Positions 7,536 to 16,559 of a DNA stretch of 64,000 nt are shown piece by piece (position 1 is the stretch's first letter; each line of letters opens with the position of its first letter). This DNA is from Xanthomonas hortorum pv. cynarae (GTDB taxonomy: Bacteria > Pseudomonadota > Gammaproteobacteria > Xanthomonadales > Xanthomonadaceae), in contig NZ_MDFM01000009.1 of NCBI RefSeq assembly GCF_002939985.1, positions 1-64,000 on the forward strand, written 5' to 3'. The translations under genes were made by a program, and so were the position numbers. The notes beneath the pieces are model-generated. The model saw only the letters and a program-made list of their open reading frames with translations. It made no database searches and was not told where the DNA came from.

Positions 7536-10500
7536 TTAATCCTTGATAATTTCGCGCCACGACACCCTACCCGTGTTGCGGCTGTCTGCAATATTAAGGC
7601 TGCCCAGCCCTCCGCCTGAGCCACCAACAACCACCTTGCCACGCAATACATTACCGAGCGTTGGGATTCCTACACCCAGGTTGACCGAGCCCACCGGCCC
7701 CCCGCCCACTGTTTCATCGCTGAAACTGCCGTCTCCGTCAAGATCAAAGAACGACTCGGTACCACTCGTACCGGTGAAAGCATCCAACGCGTTGATATAA
7801 CCGGTGCCATCGGCCTGACACGCACTCGCCGTTGGAATGATGCTGCTCACCACCAACGTCCTGCTGAACAACTGCGCCTCGCTAACGATTCGCTCGCCTT
7901 CCAAGGTCCCCACACCGCCAACGTTTGCGGCAGGCTTCACCAAATCAATGTACCAACCTCTAGAGCCAGTAGGCAGGATCGAATTCGGCTCGAAGCCGCG
8001 CACTGGAAATCCATTTTGTGTCCCTGTCACCCTCACAGAGCGTGTCGTCAATGATGACCGCGCCAACGTAGCGGCGCTATTAGAGGTTGTCGCATCCACG
8101 ATGCCGTAAAGCGACTGTCCACTCTTATCGGTCAGATCGCCAACAGTCATAAAACGGCCGGTTCCAAAGAACAGCCAAGTTTCATAGGTGCGCGGATTCA
8201 ATGCCACGGTCATGTTGGCGGTAATTGGCTGCAACGTACTACCCGTACCCACAGGGTACGACGCAGTAAAGATTGGGCTACCCGAGTTTGCAACACCCCA
8301 GCTCGCCACGGCAGCTCCAGACAGGTCAAACTTCCAGACGTTACCACGCACGTCGCCCGCATAGACATAATCGACAGAGCCATTAGCATCGGCATCCCAA
8401 CCTGTTGCCCCGGAAAGCCCATTAGGTGCACCGGATGAACCCACGGCAGTGGTAATTTGCCTGATAAGAGCCCCTGTTTCCAAGTTATAGACTAAAAGTA
8501 CTGCTTGATCGTTCGTGCTGTTAATGCCATTGGCGACGACTAACGCGGTAGTCCCGTTATTAAGTCTTGCGATGAAGGGACGGGATTGGACCAACCCGAT
8601 ATTTGCCGCTTCGGCGTCACCTGACGCCCCGTAACGCTCCCACTTCACACTATTTGCTGAGAACCCGCTAGGCGTAGTCACATCCAAGGCGTAAAGGCCT
8701 TTCCCGCCTTTACCGAGACTTCCAACCAAGACCGTCCTATTCGGCGTCTGCACTCGCGTCGAAAGAATGACGGGTCCATCAACAAAATAGCGATGACTAT
8801 AGGTGGGCGCGCTCAAGCTTCCCAGGTCGGGAAAGTTGATCGAGGACGGAACATACGCAAACTGCTCAACCCCAGTAGTTGAATTGAAGGCATGCAACAT
8901 ACCGTCATTCGCGCCGACATACACCGTCCCGGTTTCCGATGAATACGCTGGTGACGAATTAACAATGTCTCCCAAAAGGGAAGTTCGATTACGCAAATTT
9001 CCGCTATTGATCTGTTCCTTACTGCGATCACCAGCAATATAAGCAGCATTCTCTTCACCGGTTACAGCCGGCGCAGACGTCCGCGCCAGAGAGGCGATTT
9101 GCCCAGCTGTAGGAAAAGCAGTACCAGCCGCACCATTCCAGGTAAATATTTTACGGTTGACAGCAGGAATACCTTCCGACGCACTCCATGTAGAAACACG
9201 CGCCACTTGCCCGTCGACTACCGGGAAAGCGTTGAGCTCACCAGTCCATATTCCAGAAAGATAACTGGCACTAAAGACAAGTGTCTCCCCACTAAGACTA
9301 GTGGATGTCGCAGAGACATTCGAAAAAGAACCAACACGCTGGGTGATCGTCGACAACGCAGCAGTCAACCCAAGCTTAAATGCATTGGGATCGGCGGCAG
9401 AAAGAAATGTTCCACGCCCATTGACGGCAGCGTGCCAGAGATCATCGACCCGGGCCAAAATATCGTTGTTGCCCGTATAGGACGATTGGGGATCTGGCCA
9501 CCCAATAGCCCCCGATACCAAGCGCGCCAAGTCGGTCGCCGGATTAAGCACGCCTCGCGCGCCGATGGCGATACCGAAGGTAACCATATGCTGCCAGAAT
9601 GCGGGATCAGCATTACTCGTCGGAACGATATTATCAAGATCTGCACGAAGATCACCTTTCCAATATGACATAGCGACGTCCGCCAGAGTATTGGAATAAT
9701 TATCCGAATACGGAGCACCCGCCGTGTATCCATAGGAAGCTGGTACACCGTTGGGCCCGGTGTAGGAAGTACCGTTTGTTCCGTCCTGGTTACCTGGATT
9801 GGCAGTAGTCGCGCCGTTCCAGTAGCCATCGGTTGTCATGATTGCAAAATTCTGTCTGCACGCATATTGATCTACACCGGCTTCGGGGCCATAGGGCCCA
9901 GACGCATCGGAACTCTGAAAATATTGACCAACTCCGTTCAAGGCATTCAGCAAGGGCGTGCCATTGTAGCCAGTCGCATTGTAAAGTCGGTCGTACCAAT
10001 TGGTACGCGCATTGATTGCTGCACCGCCGCCAGTAGCAGCACGATCCATGAAAAGACCCTGATTCCCATCATTTACCGGAATATCCAGGTTATTTCTGGA
10101 CCAGATAGTTCTGAACCCGACGCGGACGTTGGTACCAAGATCGCTAAAGGCCAGGCCGGCCCCTGCCTTGGCCGCCTTGATACGAGTGCGATGATAAGAA
10201 AACCAGGTTGCATAATTGGATGCCTCTGAAGACGCGCTTCTGCCTGTTGGAGTCACGGCAGTACAGTTGATCCAGTCGTTTTCGTCAGAAGATCCTGACG
10301 CGCATCGATTATCTCGATTAATATTTGCAGACAAAGAATAATTTGACGGTCCGCTACCTATTCCTCTAGACACGCGCACCTCATATATAGAGCTTGAAGC
10401 AGGAGTCACCGAACACGACTGAGATGAGTTAGCTGGCACGGTCGAATTGCAGACAACTAATAAAGGATTCGCCGCGCTTCTGACATTCAAAATTACGCTA

Positions 10501-11291
10501 CGATTTGATGTCGCATTTACCGTAACAGTAAGAGTTCCATTAGCCGGCACCGTGATTCTATAAGCATCTGTCTCGTTTGTCGTCACCGAACCAGACACAG
10601 GGTATCCAGGCACCGCGCTAACAACACCAACACGCCCGTATTCACTTCGGGTCACAGTGTTAGCATCAGTAATCTGATACCTGTAATAATTATCAGCGCC
10701 AGATAAATAATTTATCGCTTTATTGCCGGTGTCTTTCGGCACGTAGAATGTTTGCACACCACCACACACTTGCACGTTGGCGCCTGTACCCCTATCGTTA
10801 CCATTCTGATCGAATCTTCCGCAACTACTATTACTGGCTAAATCAATCGTTGTACCACTCGCCTTGTTGAAATCTCCATAGGCTGCTCCATAGGAAGTTC
10901 CCCCGGTCATCAGCGCGCCTGTAGCGTTGATCCACGGCTGGTAATTAATAGCAGGGTTATAGTAAATCGCATTTCCAACATAAGCGTTGTCGGTAATGTC
11001 GAAGACCACCTGTCGATTACTTACCTGGCAAGCTCCGCTTGATTCACGCCGGCAGATTTGAGTTACTTCAGGATTTGCCAAATCCCCGAATGCCATCGAA
11101 CCCGAGTCATCAAGAATGAACATGATGTTGGGAGGCACGCGACTTGCCGTGGTCAACGGATCGGTGGGCAACGTGATTCCGGCATTAGCCGGCAAGGAAA
11201 GCAGGGTGGCAAGCATAGATAACGCGGCCACCCTGAGCCTCTGGTGCAATGAGTGCAGGCGCCGACGGAATGGATGTTTGAGATTATTCAT
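7536..11291 (-). CDS. pilY1: PilY1-type pilus tip adhesin / assembly factor
   Basis: A 1251-residue exported protein. I start at 11291 (MNNLKHPF), 10 bases after the pilX stop, because an earlier ATG at 11342 would lie inside pilX. Signal peptide to about residue 37. A von Willebrand A-like module carries the MIDAS motif DDSGSM at 61-66. Residues roughly 235-330 read like a PPC-type beta domain inserted into the N-terminal half. The C-terminal half is the PilY1 beta-propeller with a calcium loop DADANGSVD, and a second acidic loop DLDGDGSFSD lies near the end. PilY1 primes pilus assembly and acts in surface sensing in Pseudomonas. Several stretches of the gene (about 10.3-10.9 kb) are clearly AT-richer than the neighbours. 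Confidence 0.93.
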   Translation of the reverse strand: MNNLKHPFRRRLHSLHQRLRVAALSMLATLLSLPANAGITLPTDPLTTASRVPPNIMFILDDSGSMAFGDLANPEVTQICRRESSGACQVSNRQVVFDITDNAYVGNAIYYNPAINYQPWINATGALMTGGTSYGAAYGDFNKASGTTIDLASNSSCGRFDQNGNDRGTGANVQVCGGVQTFYVPKDTGNKAINYLSGADNYYRYQITDANTVTRSEYGRVGVVSAVPGYPVSGSVTTNETDAYRITVPANGTLTVTVNATSNRSVILNVRSAANPLLVVCNSTVPANSSQSCSVTPASSSIYEVRVSRGIGSGPSNYSLSANINRDNRCASGSSDENDWINCTAVTPTGRSASSEASNYATWFSYHRTRIKAAKAGAGLAFSDLGTNVRVGFRTIWSRNNLDIPVNDGNQGLFMDRAATGGGAAINARTNWYDRLYNATGYNGTPLLNALNGVGQYFQSSDASGPYGPEAGVDQYACRQNFAIMTTDGYWNGATTANPGNQDGTNGTSYTGPNGVPASYGYTAGAPYSDNYSNTLADVAMSYWKGDLRADLDNIVPTSNADPAFWQHMVTFGIAIGARGVLNPATDLARLVSGAIGWPDPQSSYTGNNDILARVDDLWHAAVNGRGTFLSAADPNAFKLGLTAALSTITQRVGSFSNVSATSTSLSGETLVFSASYLSGIWTGELNAFPVVDGQVARVSTWSASEGIPAVNRKIFTWNGAAGTAFPTAGQIASLARTSAPAVTGEENAAYIAGDRSKEQINSGNLRNRTSLLGDIVNSSPAYSSETGTVYVGANDGMLHAFNSTTGVEQFAYVPSSINFPDLGSLSAPTYSHRYFVDGPVILSTRVQTPNRTVLVGSLGKGGKGLYALDVTTPSGFSANSVKWERYGASGDAEAANIGLVQSRPFIARLNNGTTALVVANGINSTNDQAVLLVYNLETGALIRQITTAVGSSGAPNGLSGATGWDADANGSVDYVYAGDVRGNVWKFDLSGAAVASWGVANSGSPIFTASYPVGTGSTLQPITANMTVALNPRTYETWLFFGTGRFMTVGDLTDKSGQSLYGIVDATTSNSAATLARSSLTTRSVRVTGTQNGFPVRGFEPNSILPTGSRGWYIDLVKPAANVGGVGTLEGERIVSEAQLFSRTLVVSSIIPTASACQADGTGYINALDAFTGTSGTESFFDLDGDGSFSDETVGGGPVGSVNLGVGIPTLGNVLRGKVVVGGSGGGLGSLNIADSRNTGRVSWREIIKD

Positions 11292-11301
11292 GGCCAAGGC
11301 C

Positions 11302-11814
11302 CTACTGCTTAATGTAATTAGTCTGCAGAAGCACTTGGGCACGCCCGGCTCCCTCGCTGACAGCGGTAATGCGATACCTCGGCGCTAAGCACAAGGCTGG
11401 TATTGGCGAAATGCGGTCACAGGCAGGCCATGTGGGCGCATCGCCCATATACTCGATAATGTATAGCGGCGCGGCTGTCGAGTTTACCGTCAGTGTGGAA
11501 GTACGCCATCCGGCTCTATCCGCTAGAAGCCAACGATCAGCATCTGTAGCAACCGGCGTTGAACAAACCCCATCTGTGCAGCCACTACTCGGCACGCTCA
11601 GGGACGTTGCCAAGTTGATTCGTTCTTCAGCTTCGCGCACTGCGCCTTCCGCGGCCTGGAAACTCCGGCCACGATCGACCAAATTGGATGCCATCCGCTC
11701 CTCAAGAACTGTACTCCGCAACACCGCCAAACCCAACAATGTCATTACCAGCAGAAGCAATAAAACAACGATGAGCGAGACGCCGCGCTGACGTGTACCA
11801 TCAATGGTCTTCAT
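11302..11814 (-). CDS. pilX: Minor pilin PilX
   Basis: A 170-residue protein beginning MKTIDGTRQRGVSLIVVLL, with a PilX-type N-terminus. A single hydrophobic helix starts right after the Gly-Val cleavage site and is followed by the conserved EERMASN segment and a Cys-containing globular part. Its ATG overlaps the pilW stop by four bases. It is thought to form part of the priming tip complex with PilV, PilW, FimT and PilY1. Confidence 0.9.
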   Translation of the reverse strand: MKTIDGTRQRGVSLIVVLLLLLVMTLLGLAVLRSTVLEERMASNLVDRGRSFQAAEGAVREAEERINLATSLSVPSSGCTDGVCSTPVATDADRWLLADRAGWRTSTLTVNSTAAPLYIIEYMGDAPTWPACDRISPIPALCLAPRYRITAVSEGAGRAQVLLQTNYIKQ

Positions 11815-12824
11815 GCGTTGCGGTTCCGAAGTGCAATAACATGATTCAGTGTACGGCTGATAGTTTCGCCGCTAGCACCGACGCGAGTTGAATCCAGCAT
11901 CTCCAAGCGAATGCTGATAGCAGTAACTGTCGACCAATCGCTGACGGCATTGGCATCTACATAAGACGTTTGGCCTTTGATTAAATACTGCAATTGCAGG
12001 TTATTGACTCCCTCCAGCACCTCATCGTTGCGTTGAGCTAGACCTCCACCAGAGTAAATCATTTGCGATTGGTATAAAGATCTTGTTCCACGTGCATTAG
12101 TGCCAATAAACCAACGCGCGGCATGTAGGTTCGCGACGACCGAGCCCGCAGCAACGAATGCAAACTGCGAGCCGGCGCAAACCGGCATGGCCAAGCCTGT
12201 AGAGCAATTACCTGGTGAAACACCGCTAACGGCGTGCATGACGTTTGAGCCAGCAACCGAACTGACCTGAAAAATCGCAGATTGCCGTGCATTACAAGCA
12301 ACGACAATGTCGCCCACACTAATTCCAGCTGCAGTTGTAGTCGTATTAAGCGTCAACGTTGCAGCAGCAGTATTATCCGAGGCGACTGTCGCAACTTCAT
12401 AACCTGCTCCGAGAATCTGCAGCGCATCGGTGCCAGCGACGCGCGAGCCAACAGATGTGCCGATACTTGGCGAACCAGAAGAAAAAGCGCCATCGACCCC
12501 GACCATTCCAGAGCTCCAATTATCTATGTTAGTGTACCAGTTCGAGGCCTTGTTATTCACTACATTTGCAATTGGTACATTATTTAGACATGGATTTCCG
12601 GACGCTTCCCGCACATCGCGCGCCATCAACTCAAATGCTGTCCGCACGTTTTCCTGAACACGCCCCAATCCCTCAGTCGCGCTATAGGTCCGTCGATTTG
12701 AAAGAAATATACCAATAGCTGCTCCTACAACGAGCAAACCCAATATCAATGCAATCATCAATTCGATCAATGTCACACCATGCATGCCTGAGCGCCTGGC
12801 GTTCATTTTTGCGTTTATTTTCAT
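11811..12824 (-). CDS. pilW: Minor pilin PilW
   Basis: A 337-residue protein with a basic leader and a G-VTLIELMIALILGLLVV prepilin helix carrying Glu at +5. The length and the large globular domain fit PilW. The start overlaps the pilV stop by four bases (ATGA), indicating coupled translation. It acts in the inner-membrane-anchored priming complex of the type IV pilus. Confidence 0.9.
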   Translation of the reverse strand: MKINAKMNARRSGMHGVTLIELMIALILGLLVVGAAIGIFLSNRRTYSATEGLGRVQENVRTAFELMARDVREASGNPCLNNVPIANVVNNKASNWYTNIDNWSSGMVGVDGAFSSGSPSIGTSVGSRVAGTDALQILGAGYEVATVASDNTAAATLTLNTTTTAAGISVGDIVVACNARQSAIFQVSSVAGSNVMHAVSGVSPGNCSTGLAMPVCAGSQFAFVAAGSVVANLHAARWFIGTNARGTRSLYQSQMIYSGGGLAQRNDEVLEGVNNLQLQYLIKGQTSYVDANAVSDWSTVTAISIRLEMLDSTRVGASGETISRTLNHVIALRNRNA

Positions 12825-13258
12825 AGACGTGTCTTGATTGAAAACTGCTGAACAGCGCTACCATTTTTTGCCCTGCTGTCGTCCCATTTAACTACTGCTT
12901 CGCAGGTCGTGGCACTGCACGCTATGGTTCCACACGCAGTTGAGTTAATGGAGGTTTTTAACCCTTGCAGCCAGCCATTAATATCGTTGGAGACAAGGCT
13001 ACCCCCACCGCCAGTTGGCGCCGTACAGGATGTCGTGTTGTAGCCCCCCGACGTGGCCACCTCCGAATTGGCGCGCATTGCATCGAAGATGGTATAAACC
13101 TGTATCACAGCCTGACTACGCTCTAGCGAACTCTGGCTATTGCGCAGAGCTGTTGCCTGCATCGCGGCAATGCCAAGCATGCCGACCCCTAAGACCAGGA
13201 CTGAGATCAGGACCTCGATCAAGCTAATGCCTGCCATTGACTTACGTTTAATCGCCAT
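12821..13258 (-). CDS. pilV: Minor pilin PilV
   Basis: A 145-residue prepilin-like protein: MAIKRKSMAG-ISLIEVLISVLVLGVGMLG, with Glu at +5 after the cleavage site, matching PilV. It contains two Cys pairs (SC..., CGTIAC) that could form disulfides in the exported domain. It sits between fimT and pilW, 15 bases after fimT. Together with PilW, PilX and PilY1 it forms the tip/priming complex. Confidence 0.9.
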   Translation of the reverse strand: MAIKRKSMAGISLIEVLISVLVLGVGMLGIAAMQATALRNSQSSLERSQAVIQVYTIFDAMRANSEVATSGGYNTTSCTAPTGGGGSLVSNDINGWLQGLKTSINSTACGTIACSATTCEAVVKWDDSRAKNGSAVQQFSIKTRL

Positions 13259-13273
13259 ATTTTTTCCCCCGCT

Positions 13274-13864
13274 TTACAGCGTCGTGGGCGCGTTGACCGG
13301 AGCTGCGCAAGTAGCATCGCCGGTACCGGTACGAACCGCAGCACGGCTTCCGCTGACGATCACAACTAATCTGACATTTTGTGGCGGATTGGTCGTGGCC
13401 AGACAGGAGCTGACAGCAGCAGCAAGCAAGGAACCTGTTGCGCTGCGTGCGAGGCCATCTGACCGAAACTCAATGGCGTTTCCATTGCTAACGATCGCTG
13501 GGCTGGCCTGCACAAGCATTGGCGCCCTTGCCGTCCCAACTCGCAGGACTTCGTTAGTTGCCTTGACCATAACGATCCACTGATTCCATGAACCGCTGCT
13601 GCAGCTGGACGCATCGCTGCTGGGACACATGAGCACTGTCTGATTGCGTCGCACAGCTTCGGATCTGGTCATTTGCAGCGATGCCAGCACCTCGTTGGCA
13701 GATGCGGTCAACCGATTGCTGTTAATCAAACCTGTAAAACTTGGAATCGCAATTGCAGCCACGATCGCGAGTACAGCAACGGTGACCATCAATTCGATCA
13801 GACTAAAACCATCATGCCGAGCACAGCGCAGCTCTTCCCCCAGGTTGCGTCGTGACGCCCGCAT
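13274..13864 (-). CDS. fimT: Minor pilin FimT/FimU (GspH family)
   Basis: I choose the ATG at 13864 because GGGGAG lies five bases upstream; the longer alternative at 13894 lacks a good site. The resulting 196-residue protein has a basic leader, then G-FSLIELMVTVAVLAIVAAIAIP with Glu at +5, and a GspH-type segment (SALQMTRSEAVRRNQ-like at about residues 60-75). It is the first gene of the minor-pilin operon. In Pseudomonas the equivalent fimU promoter is controlled by AlgR. Confidence 0.88.
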   Translation of the reverse strand: MRASRRNLGEELRCARHDGFSLIELMVTVAVLAIVAAIAIPSFTGLINSNRLTASANEVLASLQMTRSEAVRRNQTVLMCPSSDASSCSSGSWNQWIVMVKATNEVLRVGTARAPMLVQASPAIVSNGNAIEFRSDGLARSATGSLLAAAVSSCLATTNPPQNVRLVVIVSGSRAAVRTGTGDATCAAPVNAPTTL

Positions 13865-14028
13865 GGTTACTCCCCTCTCTATTCCCCAGCTCAACGCTAG
13901 TGGCCGTCATCGAGTTGCGCAACAGATGGCCGATGGACGGCGCAGATGGGGGAATGAAAGGATGGCACGCCACTGTTCATGCAACCGGTGCATCATGGCT
14001 GCACTCCGTAACATGAGTCTCCGAGCGA

Positions 14029-15060
14029 ATGACCAATAAGCCTCCACACGTGCAGCCCCTCGATACCTTGTGGCAGGCATCGGTCATTGTCTGGACCTTG
14101 CTGGCTGGGGAGGGAGTGGCGACCGTGCTGGCTCTTGCACCCACGCTGGACGGCAATCGCTGGGTTTATTTTGGCCTTGCTTCATTGGCCGTGCAGTGGG
14201 TCGCCCTTTTGACGTTGACATGCCTTTACGGGTTGCGACGTCGCTTGACCAATCTCAAGCCGCTTCATGTCGCCACTCTATCGATGGGCCTCATGCTCGC
14301 ATGCACCTGGGCGGTATGTGCCGCCTCTTGGGTGGCGTTGCACGAGGCCTGGGCCATGTCTTCGCGCGAGTGGATCCTGACTGTCCTACGCATTACAGGG
14401 ATCGCCTTGACCGTGGGGACGTTGGGTCTATTGGCCTTTCACAACCACTGGAGAGCGCGCCAGTTGGCTGTGCAGGCAAAACAAGCGCAGCTGGATGCAT
14501 TACGCGCACGCATCCGGCCACATTTTCTTTTTAATACTTTGAATACAGGAGCAGCTCTAGTCCACGGACACCCAGAGCAAGCAGAGCGCCTTCTACTGGA
14601 TCTGGCGGACCTATTTCGCGCGGCATTGGGCAGCTCGGATTACATCAAGCTACATGAAGAGCTCGCACTGACACGGCGGTACCTTGAAATCGAGGAGATG
14701 CGTCTGGGACGCCGGTTGACAATTGACTGGCAGGTGCCTTCATCATTGCCGACAATCCAGCTTCCGACATTATCGATTCAGCCATTGGTAGAAAACGCGA
14801 TTCGACATGGGATCGAGCCTAGGGTTGATGGTGGCCGCCTGTCCGTCAAAGTGGTTCTTGAAGAAAAATGGGTATCAGTAGAAATCGTCAACCCCCTGCC
14901 TCCGAGTCAAGAGAACGTTCATCGCGGTCATCACCTCGGCCTGCAAGCTGTACAGGCAAGACTTGAAACCCAGGACGCCGACCGCGGGCGTCTGACAACC
15001 CAACGTACCGATGAAACTTTCATCAGTACGTTGGAGCTGCCGATCATCGCTAGCCATTAA
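14029..15060 (+). CDS. algZ: AlgZ/FimS-type sensor histidine kinase (LytS-like His_kinase family)
   Basis: A 343-residue protein. Four hydrophobic segments occupy the first 140 residues. The atypical kinase core follows: H-box RPHFLFNTLN at about 163-172, then N-box QPLVENAIRHG at about 262-272. These fit the PF06580 kinases such as AlgZ/FimS. It is divergent from fimT with 164 bases between the starts. In Pseudomonas, FimS-AlgR activates the fimU-pilVWXY1Y2E operon, so the position suggests control of the adjacent pilin genes. No response-regulator gene follows; the next gene (ppnN) is convergent, 11 bases away. Confidence 0.8.
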   Translation: MTNKPPHVQPLDTLWQASVIVWTLLAGEGVATVLALAPTLDGNRWVYFGLASLAVQWVALLTLTCLYGLRRRLTNLKPLHVATLSMGLMLACTWAVCAASWVALHEAWAMSSREWILTVLRITGIALTVGTLGLLAFHNHWRARQLAVQAKQAQLDALRARIRPHFLFNTLNTGAALVHGHPEQAERLLLDLADLFRAALGSSDYIKLHEELALTRRYLEIEEMRLGRRLTIDWQVPSSLPTIQLPTLSIQPLVENAIRHGIEPRVDGGRLSVKVVLEEKWVSVEIVNPLPPSQENVHRGHHLGLQAVQARLETQDADRGRLTTQRTDETFISTLELPIIASH

Positions 15061-15071
15061 GCGGCTTGCAG

Positions 15072-16457
15072 TCAAGTCACCACCCGATAACAAGGCCTAT
15101 AGTCCCCCGAGATCTTCATCCGGCGCTGCTCGACAAATCCGCGCAGGAGCTCATCCAGCGCCTGCATGATGTCCGGGTCGCCGTGGATCTCGAAGGGGCC
15201 GAACTCTTCGATACGGCGCATGCCGTCCTCCTTGACGTTGCCGGCGACGATGCCGGAGAAGGCGCGGCGCAAGTCGGCGGCCAGTGCGGGAGCCGGGCGA
15301 CCGTGGTGCAGATCCAGTGCGGCCATGGCCTTGTGGCTGGGTTCGAACGGCTGCTGGTACTCGAGCGGGATGTGCACCGACCAGTTAAAGTAGTACGAGT
15401 CCTTCTGGTCCTTGCGGTGCGCGCGCACCTCATGGATGCCTTCGGCCATGCGACGCGCCACCGCGACCGGGTCGCCGACGATGATCTCATAGCGCGAAGC
15501 GACAGCTTCGCCCAGGGTGAGCCGGATGAAGCGGTCGATCTGCTCGAAGTACGGGGCGGTAATGGTCGGGCCGGTCAGGATCAGCGGGAACGGCAGCTCG
15601 GCGTTCTCTTCGCGCAACAGGATGCCGAGCAGGTAGAGGATTTCCTCCGCCGTGCCGACGCCACCGGGGAACACCAGGATGCCGTGGCCGATACGGACGA
15701 AAGCCTCGAGGCGTTTCTCGATGTCCGGCATGATCACCAGGTGGTTGACGATCGGATTCGGCGACTCGGCCGCGATGATGCCCGGCTCGGTGACGCCGAT
15801 ATAGCGAGTGTGGTGCTTGCGCTGTTTGGCGTGGGCGATGGTGGCGCCCTTCATCGGGCCCTTCATCGCGCCCGGGCCACAGCCGGTGCAGATGTCCAGC
15901 CCACGCAAGCCGAGCTCGTAGCCCACCTGCTTGGTATAGAGATATTCGTCGCGCGAGATGGAATGGCCACCCCAGCACACGACCAGATTGGGGTCGGACG
16001 GCTGCAGGATGCGTGCGTTGCGCAGCTGGCCAAACACTGCGTTGGTGATGCCCTCGCTGGTATCGAGATCGGCGCGCTGTGCTTCGAGCTCGATCGCCAT
16101 GTAGGCCAGATCACGGACAACGGCGAACAGCAGCTCAGCCACACCTCGGATGATCTCGCCATCGACAAACGCCATCGCCGGCGCATTGCTCAGATCGATG
16201 CGGATGCCGCGATCCTGCTGATTCACCTGGATGTCGAAATCCGGATACAGGTCACGGGCGGCGCGCGGGTCGTCCGAAGCGCTACCGCTGGTGAGCACGG
16301 CCAGCGCGCAACGGCGCAACAGCTCGTGCATGCCGCCGCTGGAGGCATCGCGCAAGCGCGCCACTTCCGCCTTGGACAACACATCCAGACCGCCACGCGG
16401 ATAGATCCGCGCATCCACCACCGGCAGCGCCCGTGCTGCCGTACTGCTGAGTTCCAT
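15072..16457 (-). CDS. ppnN: Nucleotide 5'-monophosphate nucleosidase PpnN (LOG family)
   Basis: A 461-residue protein matching PpnN (YgdH). The Rossmann-like LOG core shows TGCGPGAMKGPMKGA and the hallmark PGGVGTAEE near residues 265-275. N- and C-terminal extensions are of the length expected for PpnN, not the short LOG proteins. It cleaves purine and pyrimidine nucleoside monophosphates to base and ribose 5-phosphate; in E. coli it is a (p)ppGpp target. It is monocistronic here, convergent with algZ. Confidence 0.9.
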   Translation of the reverse strand: MELSSTAARALPVVDARIYPRGGLDVLSKAEVARLRDASSGGMHELLRRCALAVLTSGSASDDPRAARDLYPDFDIQVNQQDRGIRIDLSNAPAMAFVDGEIIRGVAELLFAVVRDLAYMAIELEAQRADLDTSEGITNAVFGQLRNARILQPSDPNLVVCWGGHSISRDEYLYTKQVGYELGLRGLDICTGCGPGAMKGPMKGATIAHAKQRKHHTRYIGVTEPGIIAAESPNPIVNHLVIMPDIEKRLEAFVRIGHGILVFPGGVGTAEEILYLLGILLREENAELPFPLILTGPTITAPYFEQIDRFIRLTLGEAVASRYEIIVGDPVAVARRMAEGIHEVRAHRKDQKDSYYFNWSVHIPLEYQQPFEPSHKAMAALDLHHGRPAPALAADLRRAFSGIVAGNVKEDGMRRIEEFGPFEIHGDPDIMQALDELLRGFVEQRRMKISGDYRPCYRVVT

Positions 16458-16508
16458 AGCTTGCTCCTGTCGTATCTCAGAACTTTAGCGTACTCACCCG
16501 CACAAAAG

Positions 16509-16537
16509 AAAACGGCCGGGAAAACCCGGCCGTTTTT
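16509..16537 (-). terminator. Intrinsic terminator after the TonB receptor gene
   Basis: Perfect stem CGGCCGGG-AAAA-CCCGGCCG at 16513-16532, with a T-run on the minus strand (A4 at 16509-16512) and T5 on the plus strand. It lies 23 bases downstream of the receptor stop. The T tracts on both sides mean it could stop transcription in either direction. Confidence 0.9.
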
Positions 16538-16559
16538 GCTGCTTACGTCACCAGCTGCA

